NCBI GenBank assembly: GCA_943788095.1
Contig: CALSOZ010000001.1
Coordinates: 310,001 to 374,000, forward strand
Direction: 5' to 3'
From: an uncultured Flavobacteriaceae bacterium
GTDB taxonomy: Bacteria; Bacteroidota; Bacteroidia; Flavobacteriales; Flavobacteriaceae
Length of the DNA stretch: 64,000 nucleotides
Shown here: piece after piece, positions 5,901-14,971 of the stretch
Layout of the letters: each line of letters opens with the position of its first letter
Numbering within the stretch: position 1 is the first letter of the stretch
Position numbers and translations under genes: made by a program
The notes under the pieces: model-generated
The model's database searches: none
Told to the model about the DNA's origin: nothing
Seen by the model: only the letters and a program-made list of their open reading frames with translations

Positions 5901-7100
5901 TTGAAAGTCCCCCTATATATCGCCAAACGTTATTTGTTTTCTAAAAGCAATAACAACGCCATCAACTTTATTACCCTCATTGCTGGCTTTGGGATTATTA
6001 TTGGAACTGCGGCTCTTTTTATTGTACTTTCAGGATTTTCGGGACTTAAAAATTTTAGTTTAGAGTTTACCTCTTTTTCGGATCCCGATCTGAAAATAGT
6101 CCCTAAAACCTCTAAAACCTTTCAATTTACGCCGGCTCATAAAAAAGCCTTACGAGCGTTAAACAGCATTGCATACTACACAGAAGTTGTGGAAGAGCGG
6201 ATGCTAATGAGTTGCGAAAACAAACATTTGGCCGTGACCTTGAAAGGCGTAGATGCAAACTTTCCAAATGCGACCATCGATTCTATTTTAGTCTATGGGC
6301 AGTGGTTTGAACCAAACACGCCTCAAATTGTGGCCGGATGGGGTGTGACCAACGAATTAGGCTTTGGAATTTTTGACGTTACCAAAGTCATTAAACTCTA
6401 TGCACCCAAGCCAGGAACAGGACAGCTTGCCTCCGTTAAGAGTGCCTTTACAAGTCTGAAAGTGGCCAATGTAGGTATCTTTCAGATTAATGAAACCCTC
6501 GATAATTCGCTGGTATTCACATCGCTTGCAAACGCTAAATATTTATTAAATTATGATGCCCAAACGCTGAGTGCAATAGATATTTATCTAAACCTCTCGA
6601 TCGAAGAAGATGTCGCAAGAATGGCTCTTCAAACTATTTTTGAAAACCAAGTAACCATCAAGAATCGAGTGCAGCTAAACGACGCTTTATATAAGATGTT
6701 GAACACCGAACACGTGGCAGTTTATTTGATTTTCACCTTGATTTTGATCATCGCATTGTTTAACATTATTGGATCGATCATTATGATGATTTTAGACAAG
6801 AAAAAGAATTTGAAAACACTTTACAACCTTGGAGCCACCGTTAAAGAGTTACGGAAAATTTTCTATTATCAAGGAATTTTAATGACCATTATAGGCGGTA
6901 GTATAGGGATTCTTATTGGGGTGATCACTATTTGGTTGCAACTAGACTATTCGCTGGTTATGATTACGCCATCGCTTCCATATCCAGTGGATTTGGAATT
7001 GACTAACGTCGGAATCGTTCTAGTTACTATATTGGTGTTAGGCGTTCTCGCCTCTCGAATTGCGTCGCAACGCATTGCTAAAACGTCCTTCAACGCTTAA
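5901..7100 (+). CDS. LolE/FtsX-type ABC transporter permease
   Basis: The 399-residue protein starts with TTG directly after the rbfA stop codon. It has the MacB/LolCE layout: a first membrane helix at about residues 20-45 after the YIAKRYLFSKS motif, a large periplasmic domain (about 50-265), then three helices (about 270-295, 320-345 and 365-388). The FNIIGSIIMMILDKKKNLKTLYNLGA sector is the coupling-helix region of LolC/LolE. The family extracts lipoproteins from the inner membrane together with a LolD ATPase, which is not in this window. It overlaps the convergent dusB gene by 4 bp. Confidence 0.85.
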   Translation: MKVPLYIAKRYLFSKSNNNAINFITLIAGFGIIIGTAALFIVLSGFSGLKNFSLEFTSFSDPDLKIVPKTSKTFQFTPAHKKALRALNSIAYYTEVVEERMLMSCENKHLAVTLKGVDANFPNATIDSILVYGQWFEPNTPQIVAGWGVTNELGFGIFDVTKVIKLYAPKPGTGQLASVKSAFTSLKVANVGIFQINETLDNSLVFTSLANAKYLLNYDAQTLSAIDIYLNLSIEEDVARMALQTIFENQVTIKNRVQLNDALYKMLNTEHVAVYLIFTLILIIALFNIIGSIIMMILDKKKNLKTLYNLGATVKELRKIFYYQGILMTIIGGSIGILIGVITIWLQLDYSLVMITPSLPYPVDLELTNVGIVLVTILVLGVLASRIASQRIAKTSFNA

Positions 7101-8089
7101 ACAAATTGGTAATCACCAAAGACCTCTTCCACTTCATCAAAGGTCGCAAAAACATCGGCACTGTGATCGCTGGTTACCATTTTTGTTCTGAAGGGTTTAA
7201 AATCTGGAATCCCTTTAAAATAATTGGTATAATGACGTCGCGTTTCTAATACACCCAACACTTCACCTTTCCAATCAATTGCCATTTGCAAATGACGGCG
7301 CGCAGCCTCCACCCGTTCTAGCATGCTAATAGGACCCAAGTGTTGCCCGGTTTGCATAAAGTGCTTGACTTGCTTAAAAAACCAAGGATTACCAATCGTT
7401 GCACGGCCAATCATGGCGCCGTCCAACCCATATTGATCACGCATTTCAATAGCGCGTTCTGGGGAGTTGACATCACCATTTCCAAAAACAGGAATGTGCA
7501 TCCGTGGATTGTTTTTAACCTCTGCAATTGGTCCCCAGTCGGCAGCACCTTTATACATTTGTGCACGCGTTCGTCCATGAATAGAAATAGCTGCACAGCC
7601 TACATCTTGTAGTCTTTCAGCTACTTCCACAATATGAATAGAATCATGATCCCAACCCAACCGCGTTTTGACGGTCACTGGTAAATTGGTACGCTTCACC
7701 ATTTCTGCGGTAAGCTTTTCCATTAAACACACATCTTTTAAAATTCCGGCACCAGCCCCTTTGCTGACCACTTTTTTAACGGGACATCCAAAGTTAATGT
7801 CTATAATATCCGGATTGGATTTTTCTACAATATCAATGGCTTGCAACATACTGTCCAAATTAGCGCCAAAAATTTGAATGCCTACCGGACGTTCTTTTTC
7901 ATAGATGTCTAATTTCATGGTGCTTTTGACCGCATCACGAATCAGGCCTTCGCTCGAAATAAATTCGGTATAGACCACATCGGCACCTTGCTCTTTACAT
8001 AAAGCACGAAAAGGCGGGTCGCTTACATCTTCCATCGGAGCAAGTAATAAAGGGAATTCGGGGAGTTCTATGGAACCAATTTTAACCAT
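7097..8089 (-). CDS. dusB: tRNA-dihydrouridine synthase B
   Basis: A full-length (330 aa) FMN-dependent TIM-barrel enzyme that reduces uridines in the tRNA D loop. Visible motifs are LAPMEDVSDPPFRALC at the N-terminus, DINFGCPVKKV near residue 100 carrying the catalytic Cys, GRTRAQMYKGAADW for phosphate and FMN binding, and DGAMIGRATIGNPWFF. It heads towards the LolE-like gene with a 4-bp convergent overlap and lies 3 bp after nadD in a minus-strand run with gmk and yicC. Confidence 0.93.
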   Translation of the reverse strand: MVKIGSIELPEFPLLLAPMEDVSDPPFRALCKEQGADVVYTEFISSEGLIRDAVKSTMKLDIYEKERPVGIQIFGANLDSMLQAIDIVEKSNPDIIDINFGCPVKKVVSKGAGAGILKDVCLMEKLTAEMVKRTNLPVTVKTRLGWDHDSIHIVEVAERLQDVGCAAISIHGRTRAQMYKGAADWGPIAEVKNNPRMHIPVFGNGDVNSPERAIEMRDQYGLDGAMIGRATIGNPWFFKQVKHFMQTGQHLGPISMLERVEAARRHLQMAIDWKGEVLGVLETRRHYTNYFKGIPDFKPFRTKMVTSDHSADVFATFDEVEEVFGDYQFV

Positions 8090-8092
8090 GCG

Positions 8093-8677
8093 TTATTTAT
8101 AAAAATTCATTTCATCTAAATAGTTCCAAACAGCCTCTGGGAGCATCGGTCGAATGTTTTGACCCGCTTTTATTTGCTGACGAATAAAGGTTGAGGAAAG
8201 TTCCATTATGGGAGCGTCTATTTTAATTATTTTAGCTTCTTTAGTTAAGAGTGCTGTTTTTTTGATCTCAGTTGATTTTCTAGGATACACATAAATGGGG
8301 TAGCGTTTGATAATCACTTCGGCATTTTTCCATTTAGGCAACGAGTTCAAATTGTCTTCACCCATAATAAGCGCAAAGGTATGTTCGGGGTGTTTTTCTT
8401 CTAAATACGCCAATGTATGCACCGTATAGTTGGGTTGAGGTAAACCAAACTCAATAGCGCTTGGCTTTAGTTTTGGATACTCTTTTGTCGCCCGATATAC
8501 CATTTCTAAGCGCTGATGATCATCTAATAAACTTTGCTTTTTTTTATGTGGACTTTGGGGGGTGACTATGATCCAAACTTGGTCTAAGTCCGAATGCTCC
8601 GCCAAATGATTTGCAATGACCAAGTGCCCCACATGCATAGGGTTGAACGTTCCAAAATAGAGTCCAATAGTCATCAC
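8093..8677 (-). CDS. nadD: Nicotinate-nucleotide adenylyltransferase
   Basis: The 194-residue protein carries the nucleotidyltransferase GTFNPMHVGHLVIA motif at the N-terminus and the SSTFIRQQI motif near residue 160. Both bind ATP phosphates. It adenylates nicotinate mononucleotide in NAD biosynthesis and acts in the cytosol. Spacing is 3 bp from gmk and 3 bp from dusB, so the four genes yicC-gmk-nadD-dusB form an operon. The first codons MMTIG allow either of two adjacent ATG starts. Confidence 0.93.
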   Translation of the reverse strand: MMTIGLYFGTFNPMHVGHLVIANHLAEHSDLDQVWIIVTPQSPHKKKQSLLDDHQRLEMVYRATKEYPKLKPSAIEFGLPQPNYTVHTLAYLEEKHPEHTFALIMGEDNLNSLPKWKNAEVIIKRYPIYVYPRKSTEIKKTALLTKEAKIIKIDAPIMELSSTFIRQQIKAGQNIRPMLPEAVWNYLDEMNFYK

Positions 8678-8680
8678 TTT

Positions 8681-9262
8681 TTAGTTTATAAATTCAGCTA
8701 CTTTTTTATATGCTTCTTTCTGAGCGGTTTCTAAAACATCGTTTTCAATAATACAATCAAAAAGAGGCGCAGTCGCCAGTTCTGCGGAGGCTTTCGCAAC
8801 GCGCATATTAATTTTATCTTGGGTTTCGGTTTTTCTTTTTTTGAGACGAATTTTTAATTCATCGATGCTTGGCGGTTTTACAAAAATCGCCAAAGTTTCT
8901 TTTGGAAATTTACGTTTAATCCGCAAGCCACCTGAGACATCAATGTCAAAAATGACATGTTTTCCCAAGGCCCAAATTCGTTCTACTTCCGACTTGAGTG
9001 TGCCATAAAAATTATCTCTATAAACTTCTTCCCATTCCAGAAAATCATCGGATTTTATGTGTTGTTTAAACGCATCACTCGACAAAAAATAATAGTCTTT
9101 TTCATCAACTTCAGTCCCTCTTTTTGGGCGGGATGTAGCCGAAACAGAAAACTCTAAATTCAGTTCTTGTTTTGTTAATAGATGTCTTACAATCGTTGTT
9201 TTTCCCGATCCTGATGGTGCCGAAAACACAATCAATTTTCCTTGTTTTATCTTAGAGGACAT
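8681..9262 (-). CDS. gmk: Guanylate kinase
   Basis: The 193-residue protein contains the P-loop FSAPSGSGKTTIV, the GMP-binding SATSRPKRGTEVDEKDYYFLS region and a lid with RLKKRKTE, the hallmarks of guanylate kinase. It converts GMP to GDP with ATP in purine salvage and synthesis. Its start overlaps the end of the yicC-family gene by 11 bp, a pairing common in bacteria, and nadD follows 3 bp later. Confidence 0.95.
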   Translation of the reverse strand: MSSKIKQGKLIVFSAPSGSGKTTIVRHLLTKQELNLEFSVSATSRPKRGTEVDEKDYYFLSSDAFKQHIKSDDFLEWEEVYRDNFYGTLKSEVERIWALGKHVIFDIDVSGGLRIKRKFPKETLAIFVKPPSIDELKIRLKKRKTETQDKINMRVAKASAELATAPLFDCIIENDVLETAQKEAYKKVAEFIN

Positions 9263-10109
9263 TGAGTAATTGTTCTTTAATTTTTTCTAATTCATCTTTC
9301 ATTTGGACCACCAATTTTTGCATGGATGCAAAATTTGCTTTAGATCCAATGGTGTTAATCTCACGGCCAATTTCTTGAGAAATAAACCCTAATTTTTTGC
9401 CATTTGAATCGGCAGAGTTTAAAGTTTTTATAAAGTATTCTAAATGGTTTTGAAGCCGTACTTTTTCTTCGGTAATATCAAATTTTTCGATGTAATATAC
9501 CAGTTCTTGTTCAAATCGGTTTTCGTCATATTTTTCTTTCAATTCTGCCACCCCTTTATGCAAGCGATCTCGCACATTGCTGATCCGTTCTGGGTCTATT
9601 TCAAGCACTTGCTCCAATAAATCAGAGATGATTGCGATACGGTTTGAAAAATCAGCTTCTAATACTTTTCCTTCTTCTAAGCGATATAATTCAATTTTTT
9701 CTAAGGCTGTGTGAATTTCATTTAGAATGGAAGCCCATTCGTTTTCATCAATATCATCGCGTTCGGTACTGATCGCGTCGGGCATTTTCACCGCCATTTT
9801 TAGAAGCTCCATAGCATCTCCACTTGCGAGACCTTCCAATTGTTTCATGTATTTTCTCACAACAGTTGGGTTGACGTTTGTAAACGTTTCTTCACCAGTA
9901 ATTTCAAAAAACAACGAAAAATCTACTTTACCTCTATGTAATTTTGAAGCAATTAGCTTTCGAAGTTCCAACTCTTTAGCCTTGTACATAGACGGTATGC
10001 GCATGTTGAGGTCTAAGGATTTACTGTTCAATGATTTTAGCTCAATTGAAATAGTTTTGTTTGGTAATTGTAATACAGACTTACCATAGCCCGTCATGGA
10101 ATGTATCAT
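9252..10109 (-). CDS. YicC/YloC family endoribonuclease
   Basis: At 285 residues with the signature start MIHSMTGYGKS and the conserved C-terminal block LGFISQEIGREINTIGSKAN this is a full-length YicC/YloC protein. The family was recently described as an endoribonuclease involved in RNA turnover; earlier work called it a stress-induced protein. The central part is strongly helical and probably coiled. It leads the minus-strand operon with gmk, which it overlaps by 11 bp. The start ATG at 10109 is favoured over the ATG four codons later because it gives the family N-terminus. Confidence 0.9.
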   Translation of the reverse strand: MIHSMTGYGKSVLQLPNKTISIELKSLNSKSLDLNMRIPSMYKAKELELRKLIASKLHRGKVDFSLFFEITGEETFTNVNPTVVRKYMKQLEGLASGDAMELLKMAVKMPDAISTERDDIDENEWASILNEIHTALEKIELYRLEEGKVLEADFSNRIAIISDLLEQVLEIDPERISNVRDRLHKGVAELKEKYDENRFEQELVYYIEKFDITEEKVRLQNHLEYFIKTLNSADSNGKKLGFISQEIGREINTIGSKANFASMQKLVVQMKDELEKIKEQLLNVL

Positions 10110-10250
10110 TCGTTGGAATTATAAACTTTTTCCAAAGATACTGAAAACCAATAAGTATACCCAAGTAGAATATCAACCTTTACGCATCAAAATGGATAAA
10201 CTCAAAAAATTCCTTATATTGTTTTCAACTTAACTAAAAATCTACTTATT

Positions 10251-10694
10251 ATGGAAAATTTTTCAATGAATTGGTTGGCTGTTATTGTGTCAGCACTAGT
10301 CCCTTTAATTATTGGCGCTTTTTGGTACCATCCCAAAGTATTTGGATCTGCTTGGATGAAAGCAACCGGAATTACCGAAGAAAAAATCAAACCAGCATCC
10401 CCTCTAAAAGCGTATATTATAGCGTTGATCATGTCGGTTGTTTTATCTTTTTATTTATACATCAATGTTTTGGTCGGAGGCCCTGATGAGATGCGTCATG
10501 GCACAGAAGCTTTTATGACCTTTAGACACGGTTTTGTTCACGGCGCTTTTTTAGCCGTTTTTGTGGTACTTCCAACGATGGCGACCAATAGTTTCTTTGA
10601 AATGAAATCGACTAAATACATTTTTATCAATGTGTTTTATTGGGTCGTTTCTTTGGCTTTTATGGGAGGCATCTTAAACGGATGGCCTGTATAA
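10251..10694 (+). CDS. DUF1761 family membrane protein (147 aa)
   Basis: Four membrane helices (about 8-28, 52-72, 92-112 and 122-143) and the early motif AFWYHPKVFGSAWMKATG define DUF1761, a small integral membrane family of unknown function that is frequent in Bacteroidota. It is a single gene with about 140 bp of upstream sequence and a strong terminator 20 bp downstream. The HGFVHGAF segment before helix 3 contains two His that might matter for function, but no activity is established. Confidence 0.85.
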   Translation: MENFSMNWLAVIVSALVPLIIGAFWYHPKVFGSAWMKATGITEEKIKPASPLKAYIIALIMSVVLSFYLYINVLVGGPDEMRHGTEAFMTFRHGFVHGAFLAVFVVLPTMATNSFFEMKSTKYIFINVFYWVVSLAFMGGILNGWPV

Positions 10695-10712
10695 CATATA
10701 AATTCATAACAG

Positions 10713-10731
10713 AAAGGCTTCGGCCTTTTTG
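10713..10731 (+). terminator. Intrinsic terminator after DUF1761 gene
   Basis: The hairpin aaaggc-ttcg-gccttt with a stable UUCG tetraloop runs into a T tract. It abuts the stop of the convergent minus-strand gene. Confidence 0.8.
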
Positions 10732-11871
10732 TTATTTAAAGGGTGAGTGTTGTTTAAATTCTTTGATTTTTATGCGTCTTAAAAAGGGCGTTATTAAAGA
10801 ATTTATGAAGGAGTTTTTGTGTTTTATATAACAACTTAGCTCCAAAGGTTTGGCGCCTATCGTGGTTTTTATTTCGGAAGCTGTGCGACCCAAATTGATA
10901 GAAGACACTTGCTTTTCGATGCCGAGTCTTACATAATCATTTAAAATACGGGTGTAAATGGCATGGGACTTATTCAACTTGTAATCCAATCCAATAAAAT
11001 GTGCATCAAGATGGTTTTTATTGACAAGTGCCGTTAAAAAGCCAACAAGCTTATCGTCTAAAAAATAGGCTTTCACTATAAAATCTTCTTTCAAGGCCGA
11101 TCCTAGATGACTGTACGTGTTTAGATTTAAAACTTGCGCATTAAAGCTCGCATTGGCAATAGTATTTTGATACAAGGCTTGTAATTCTCCTTTATAAGTC
11201 TCCAAATCCTGTGCATTAAATATGCGTGTTTTTAAAGTGCTACTTTTGGAATCGGCTTTGTTTGCTTTGACTCGATATTTTGATTTTAAAACGTTTTTAT
11301 AATCCTCAAAATTTTTCCATTCTGGTTTTAGTTGAATAATCATATTAGGCTCCACCTTGATCTCACTATAGCCAAAATTTAAAAACTGGCGTGTATTTTT
11401 AAGAGATTCAAACCTAAAATCTTTAATGAAAAGGGCATGTAACGGTTTAGAGTTAGCGGCAACAGCATCTAAAGCGGCTCCAATTTCTTTCATAATAACT
11501 TCTGAAGAAATACTTTTGGATGTACAAATACCATGTTCACCACTCAAAAATACATTGCCACAGAACATGATTTTTATATGCTCGTTACAAAAAAAGAAAC
11601 TTAAAAATTTTCGAATGAAGGGCGCTACTTTTATATTTTTCAACATCCCTTCTACATTCAGACTAATGATCTGAACTAGCGCAAGGGCCACCGTGTTTTT
11701 ATTAATATCGGACAGAGCGATGTACTTGAATTCAATTTGAGGGTTAGAAACTTCAAAAGCTTTTAGGAATGGTTTTGAAAAATAGACGTTCTTTTCGGAA
11801 TTAATATGTTCAAAAATAACAGGGTCGATAAGATCAACTGAAGGGTATAAAGAAGTTATATAAGAACTCAT
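10732..11871 (-). CDS. GNAT/FemAB-like acyltransferase family protein (379 aa)
   Basis: The C-terminal half (about 190-330) reads like a GNAT/BioF2-type domain: a helical LKSKYRVKANKAD segment, LYQNTIANASFN, a strand FIVKAYFLDDKLVGFLTAL and then DAHFIGLDYKLNKSHAIYTRILNDYVRLGIE. This order is typical of peptidoglycan-bridge or FemAB-like acyltransferases. The N-terminal half is a less conserved acyltransferase-like repeat. It is cytosolic. Its start overlaps the stop of the DMT transporter gene by 4 bp. Substrate is unknown, and the family call is by pattern only. Confidence 0.6.
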   Translation of the reverse strand: MSSYITSLYPSVDLIDPVIFEHINSEKNVYFSKPFLKAFEVSNPQIEFKYIALSDINKNTVALALVQIISLNVEGMLKNIKVAPFIRKFLSFFFCNEHIKIMFCGNVFLSGEHGICTSKSISSEVIMKEIGAALDAVAANSKPLHALFIKDFRFESLKNTRQFLNFGYSEIKVEPNMIIQLKPEWKNFEDYKNVLKSKYRVKANKADSKSSTLKTRIFNAQDLETYKGELQALYQNTIANASFNAQVLNLNTYSHLGSALKEDFIVKAYFLDDKLVGFLTALVNKNHLDAHFIGLDYKLNKSHAIYTRILNDYVRLGIEKQVSSINLGRTASEIKTTIGAKPLELSCYIKHKNSFINSLITPFLRRIKIKEFKQHSPFK

Positions 11872-12767
11872 TTTGTAGTGTGTTGTGTCGGATTCTTAGA
11901 AACCAAATATACACCTAAAAATATTAAACCAGCTGCCAGAATTTTAACCGTACTCAAGCTGTCGCTCCCCATCATAATCGCAAAAATTCCTGCAATAATT
12001 GGCTGAATATAGACAAAGGTGCTAACGGTTGTGGCGCTCAGGCTTCGCAATGCGATTGGATTCAACAAATAGGTTGCAAATGTAGCACCCACCACAACAA
12101 ACAAAGACGAAAACCAGATATAAGGCGTGAAGCTACTCCAGTTGACAGCTGCTAACTCACTGCATCCAAATGGAAACACAAAGACGGTTCCAAACAAAAA
12201 CAACCATTTAATAAAAGTATACGGGTGGTATTTATTGGTTAATTTTTTTACCAAAATTAAATAGTAACTGTATGAAGCCGCATTTACTAAAATTAAAAAA
12301 TTACCCAATAAGACATTGTCTCCTGAGCCCATAGAACGATTGTAGATGCTTAAAATTAAGGCGCCAGAAAGCCCTGCCAAAACCCCTGCTACTTTAACTT
12401 TTGTAATCCTTTCTCCAAAAATGATCGCAGAAAGCATCAATACAATAATAGGCGTAGTAACCATAATCACTGACCCATTTATAGGGGTGGTGAACTGAAG
12501 TCCTTTGAAAAAAGCTAGCATATTAAGAGCCACTCCAAAAAGGGCCGCGAGCATAAATTTGGAAAAATCTTCTCGGTCTATTTTCTCACTAGGAGTCCAG
12601 ATACTAAACAGCCAAAAAAGGACTGTTGCTAAGCTGACTCTAAATAAAATAAACCCATAAGGCTGCATATATCCACCATCAATTACATCATTTGCAAAGG
12701 TAAAGGTTACTCCATAGAATAGCTGCACCAATAGAAGCGCAAAGAGAGCAAATCTATTATTTTTCAT
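11868..12767 (-). CDS. EamA/DMT family transporter (299 aa)
   Basis: Ten hydrophobic helices in two repeats of five, the first with ALFGVALNMLAFFKGLQFTTPINGSVIM and the second ending LIFLGVYLVSKN, match the drug/metabolite transporter (EamA) superfamily of inner-membrane exporters. It overlaps the ArsC-like gene upstream by 11 bp and the acyltransferase gene downstream by 4 bp, so the three form one tightly packed operon. Substrate cannot be read from the sequence. Confidence 0.88.
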   Translation of the reverse strand: MKNNRFALFALLLVQLFYGVTFTFANDVIDGGYMQPYGFILFRVSLATVLFWLFSIWTPSEKIDREDFSKFMLAALFGVALNMLAFFKGLQFTTPINGSVIMVTTPIIVLMLSAIIFGERITKVKVAGVLAGLSGALILSIYNRSMGSGDNVLLGNFLILVNAASYSYYLILVKKLTNKYHPYTFIKWLFLFGTVFVFPFGCSELAAVNWSSFTPYIWFSSLFVVVGATFATYLLNPIALRSLSATTVSTFVYIQPIIAGIFAIMMGSDSLSTVKILAAGLIFLGVYLVSKNPTQHTTK

Positions 12768-13116
12768 TCAAAATCGCTGTTTTTGCGGAATTAATAACTT
12801 TTGAACTATTACCAACAAATAGTTGTCCATTTAAAACGAGAACAGGGCGTTTTAGAAATGTATAATGTTCAAGAATATAATTTTTATAGCCATCTTCGTC
12901 AAGAGATTTATCCTTCAAACCCAAATCTTTGTATAATTTTGCACGCTTGCTAAAAAGCGCCTCGTAGCTGCCAGAGATTTCTTTGAGTTGCTCTAGCTCA
13001 TCTGAACTGATAGGCGTTTTTTTTATGTCTTGTAATTCAAATTCCGCTCCTAAATCCAAGTGATCTAAAATTCGTTGACAGGTATTACAGCTACTCAAAA
13101 AATAGAATTTTTTCAT
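12757..13116 (-). CDS. ArsC/Spx-family thioredoxin-fold protein
   Basis: A 119-residue thioredoxin-fold protein with a Cys pair near the N-terminus (SSCNTCQRIL, C10 and C13), the FELQDIKKTPIS strand, and LKRPVLVLNGQLFVG near the C-terminus, where ArsC/Spx proteins carry the cis-Pro. It may be an arsenate-reductase-like glutaredoxin-dependent enzyme or a redox regulator. The Arg triad expected of true ArsC is not clear, so arsenate reduction is uncertain. It is first in an overlapping operon with a DMT exporter and an acyltransferase. Confidence 0.78.
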   Translation of the reverse strand: MKKFYFLSSCNTCQRILDHLDLGAEFELQDIKKTPISSDELEQLKEISGSYEALFSKRAKLYKDLGLKDKSLDEDGYKNYILEHYTFLKRPVLVLNGQLFVGNSSKVINSAKTAILNEK

Positions 13117-13184
13117 GCGATTCTTTTCTTATTTTTACAAAGAAAATCATTTCTTTACAAAGAACTAACTTATAATTCAATAAT

Positions 13185-13640
13185 ATGGATTTCAATCACG
13201 AAGTAACATTACAAAACAGAAAACTTTTACTAAAAATCATTGAAAAATTCTCTTTAGACCAGCTTAATACCATCCCAAAAGGCTACCGAAATTCTATTTT
13301 TTGGAATGTGGCCCACATCGTTGTAACGCAGCAATTGTTGGTATATGGATTGTCTAACACTCCATTATTAGTAGATGACTCCTTGGTACAAGCCTACCGA
13401 AAAGGGACTCAAACAGAACACGATGCAACCGAAGAAGAGTTCGCAATGATAAAATCACTTATGATTTCTACAATTGAAAACACTAAACTAGACTATGAAA
13501 AAGGCGCTTTCAAGAACTTCTCACCCTATACAACTTCCTTAAATGTCACGCTCACAAGTGTGGAAGAAGCTTTGAGCTTCAACACGTTTCACGAAGGTAT
13601 TCACCTAGGATATATTTTAGCGATGAAAAACAGTCTCTAA
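13185..13640 (+). CDS. DinB-family protein (151 aa)
   Basis: The four-helix-bundle DinB/YfiT pattern is visible: a His in the segment YRNSIFWNVAHIVVTQQLLVYG (first metal ligand region) and FNTFHEGIHLGYILAMKN at the C-terminus (HxxxH-type metal ligands). Proteins of this superfamily bind a divalent metal, and some act as thiol transferases (for example bacillithiol). No specific substrate can be assigned. It lies 10 bp before the cystathionine gamma-synthase-like gene, so the two are co-transcribed. Confidence 0.82.
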   Translation: MDFNHEVTLQNRKLLLKIIEKFSLDQLNTIPKGYRNSIFWNVAHIVVTQQLLVYGLSNTPLLVDDSLVQAYRKGTQTEHDATEEEFAMIKSLMISTIENTKLDYEKGAFKNFSPYTTSLNVTLTSVEEALSFNTFHEGIHLGYILAMKNSL

Positions 13641-13650
13641 CATAAACACT

Positions 13651-14790
13651 ATGAAATTTAATACCAAAACTATCCACGGCGGTCAATCGCCCGACAAAGC
13701 CTATGGCGCTGTAATGCCACCGATTTATCAGACCACAACCTATGCTCAAACGACTCCCGGAGGCCATCAAGGGTATGAATATTCGCGGTCTCATAACCCC
13801 ACGAGACATGCATTAGAAAAGTCGTTTGCGAGTATTGAAAACGGACAATTTGGACTGGCATTTGGATCTGGGTTAGCGGCCATTGATGCCGTATTAAAGC
13901 TTTTAAAGCCAGGCGATGAAGTCATTTCAACCAACGATTTATACGGTGGTTCTTACCGATTATTTACTCATATTTTTGAGAAATTTCAGATCAAATTTCA
14001 TTTTATTGGTATGGGAAATGCCAGTAATATCGAAACACATATCAACTTAAACACCAAGCTAATTTGGGTTGAAACCCCTACCAATCCGATGCTCAATATC
14101 ATTGATATAAAAGCAGTCTCTCGCATTGCAAAGCAACACCAGGTTCTGCTCGCAGTGGACAATACATTTGCGACGCCATACTTGCAACGACCATTAGATT
14201 TAGGTGCTGATATTGTCATGCATTCCGCTACAAAATATTTGGGTGGTCATAGCGATGTGGTGATGGGTGCTTTAGCAGTCAAAGACAAAATCTTAGCGGA
14301 TCAATTGTATTTTATTCAAAATGCGAGCGGAGCTATTTGTGGACCTCAAGACAGTTTTTTGGTTTTAAGAGGAATTAAAACGCTGCACATTCGCATGCAA
14401 CGCCATTGTGAAAATGCAAGAGCAGTCGCGACATTTTTGTTGAATCATCCAAAAGTAGAAAACGTCTTTTGGCCTGGGTTTGAGTCGCACCCAAATCATG
14501 ACATTGCCAAAGAGCAAATGGACGATTTTGGAGGGATGCTGTCATTTACAACCAAAGGAAACAATTTTGAAGAGGCTATTAAAATGGTTGAAAATCTTAA
14601 AATTTTTACATTGGCAGAATCTCTTGGAGGCGTAGAATCTTTAGCGGGGCACCCCGCCAGTATGACCCATGCAAGTATTCCAAAAGAAGCGCGTGAAAAA
14701 ACGGGTGTTATAGATTCATTAATTCGCTTGAGTGTCGGAATCGAAGACGCTGAAGACCTGATTGAAGATTTAAAACAGGCCTTAAACTAG
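13651..14790 (+). CDS. metB: Cystathionine gamma-synthase / trans-sulfuration PLP enzyme
   Basis: The 379-residue protein belongs to the Cys/Met-metabolism PLP family. It has the N-terminal TKTIHGG, PPIYQTTTY, YEYSRSHNPTR, the PLP phosphate-site FGSGLAAIDAV, and SATKYLGGHSDVVMG with the Schiff-base Lys near residue 195. SLGGVESLAGHPASMTH is the C-terminal substrate-carboxylate region. Members make or cleave cystathionine (MetB or gamma-lyase). Sequence motifs alone do not separate the two, so metB is the family-level name. It follows a DinB-family gene by 10 bp. Confidence 0.85.
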   Translation: MKFNTKTIHGGQSPDKAYGAVMPPIYQTTTYAQTTPGGHQGYEYSRSHNPTRHALEKSFASIENGQFGLAFGSGLAAIDAVLKLLKPGDEVISTNDLYGGSYRLFTHIFEKFQIKFHFIGMGNASNIETHINLNTKLIWVETPTNPMLNIIDIKAVSRIAKQHQVLLAVDNTFATPYLQRPLDLGADIVMHSATKYLGGHSDVVMGALAVKDKILADQLYFIQNASGAICGPQDSFLVLRGIKTLHIRMQRHCENARAVATFLLNHPKVENVFWPGFESHPNHDIAKEQMDDFGGMLSFTTKGNNFEEAIKMVENLKIFTLAESLGGVESLAGHPASMTHASIPKEAREKTGVIDSLIRLSVGIEDAEDLIEDLKQALN

Positions 14791-14921
14791 TGTTTTATGC
14801 AACGAATTACATATTTCATTAAATAATTCCCATTAAAATATCAAATTAAGAATTTATATCTTAATTATCGACCCCTAATTATCAAATACAAAAAAATATA
14901 CCATTATTTTTAAAGATATTA

Positions 14922-14929
14922 TATATTTG
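14922..14929 (+). promoter_or_regulatory. -7 promoter element of gdhA
   Basis: TATATTTG fits the Bacteroidota TAnnTTTG box and lies 42 bp before the gdhA ATG, leaving an untranslated leader of about 35-40 nt. Confidence 0.6.
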
Positions 14930-14971
14930 TAGTCTATAATATTTAAATTTTAACACCCCAAGTAGTTTGAT

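Noticed and set aside
13641-13650. SAM riboswitch or other methionine-control element before the metB-like gene.
   Set aside because: Only 10 bp separate it from the upstream DinB-family gene, leaving no space.
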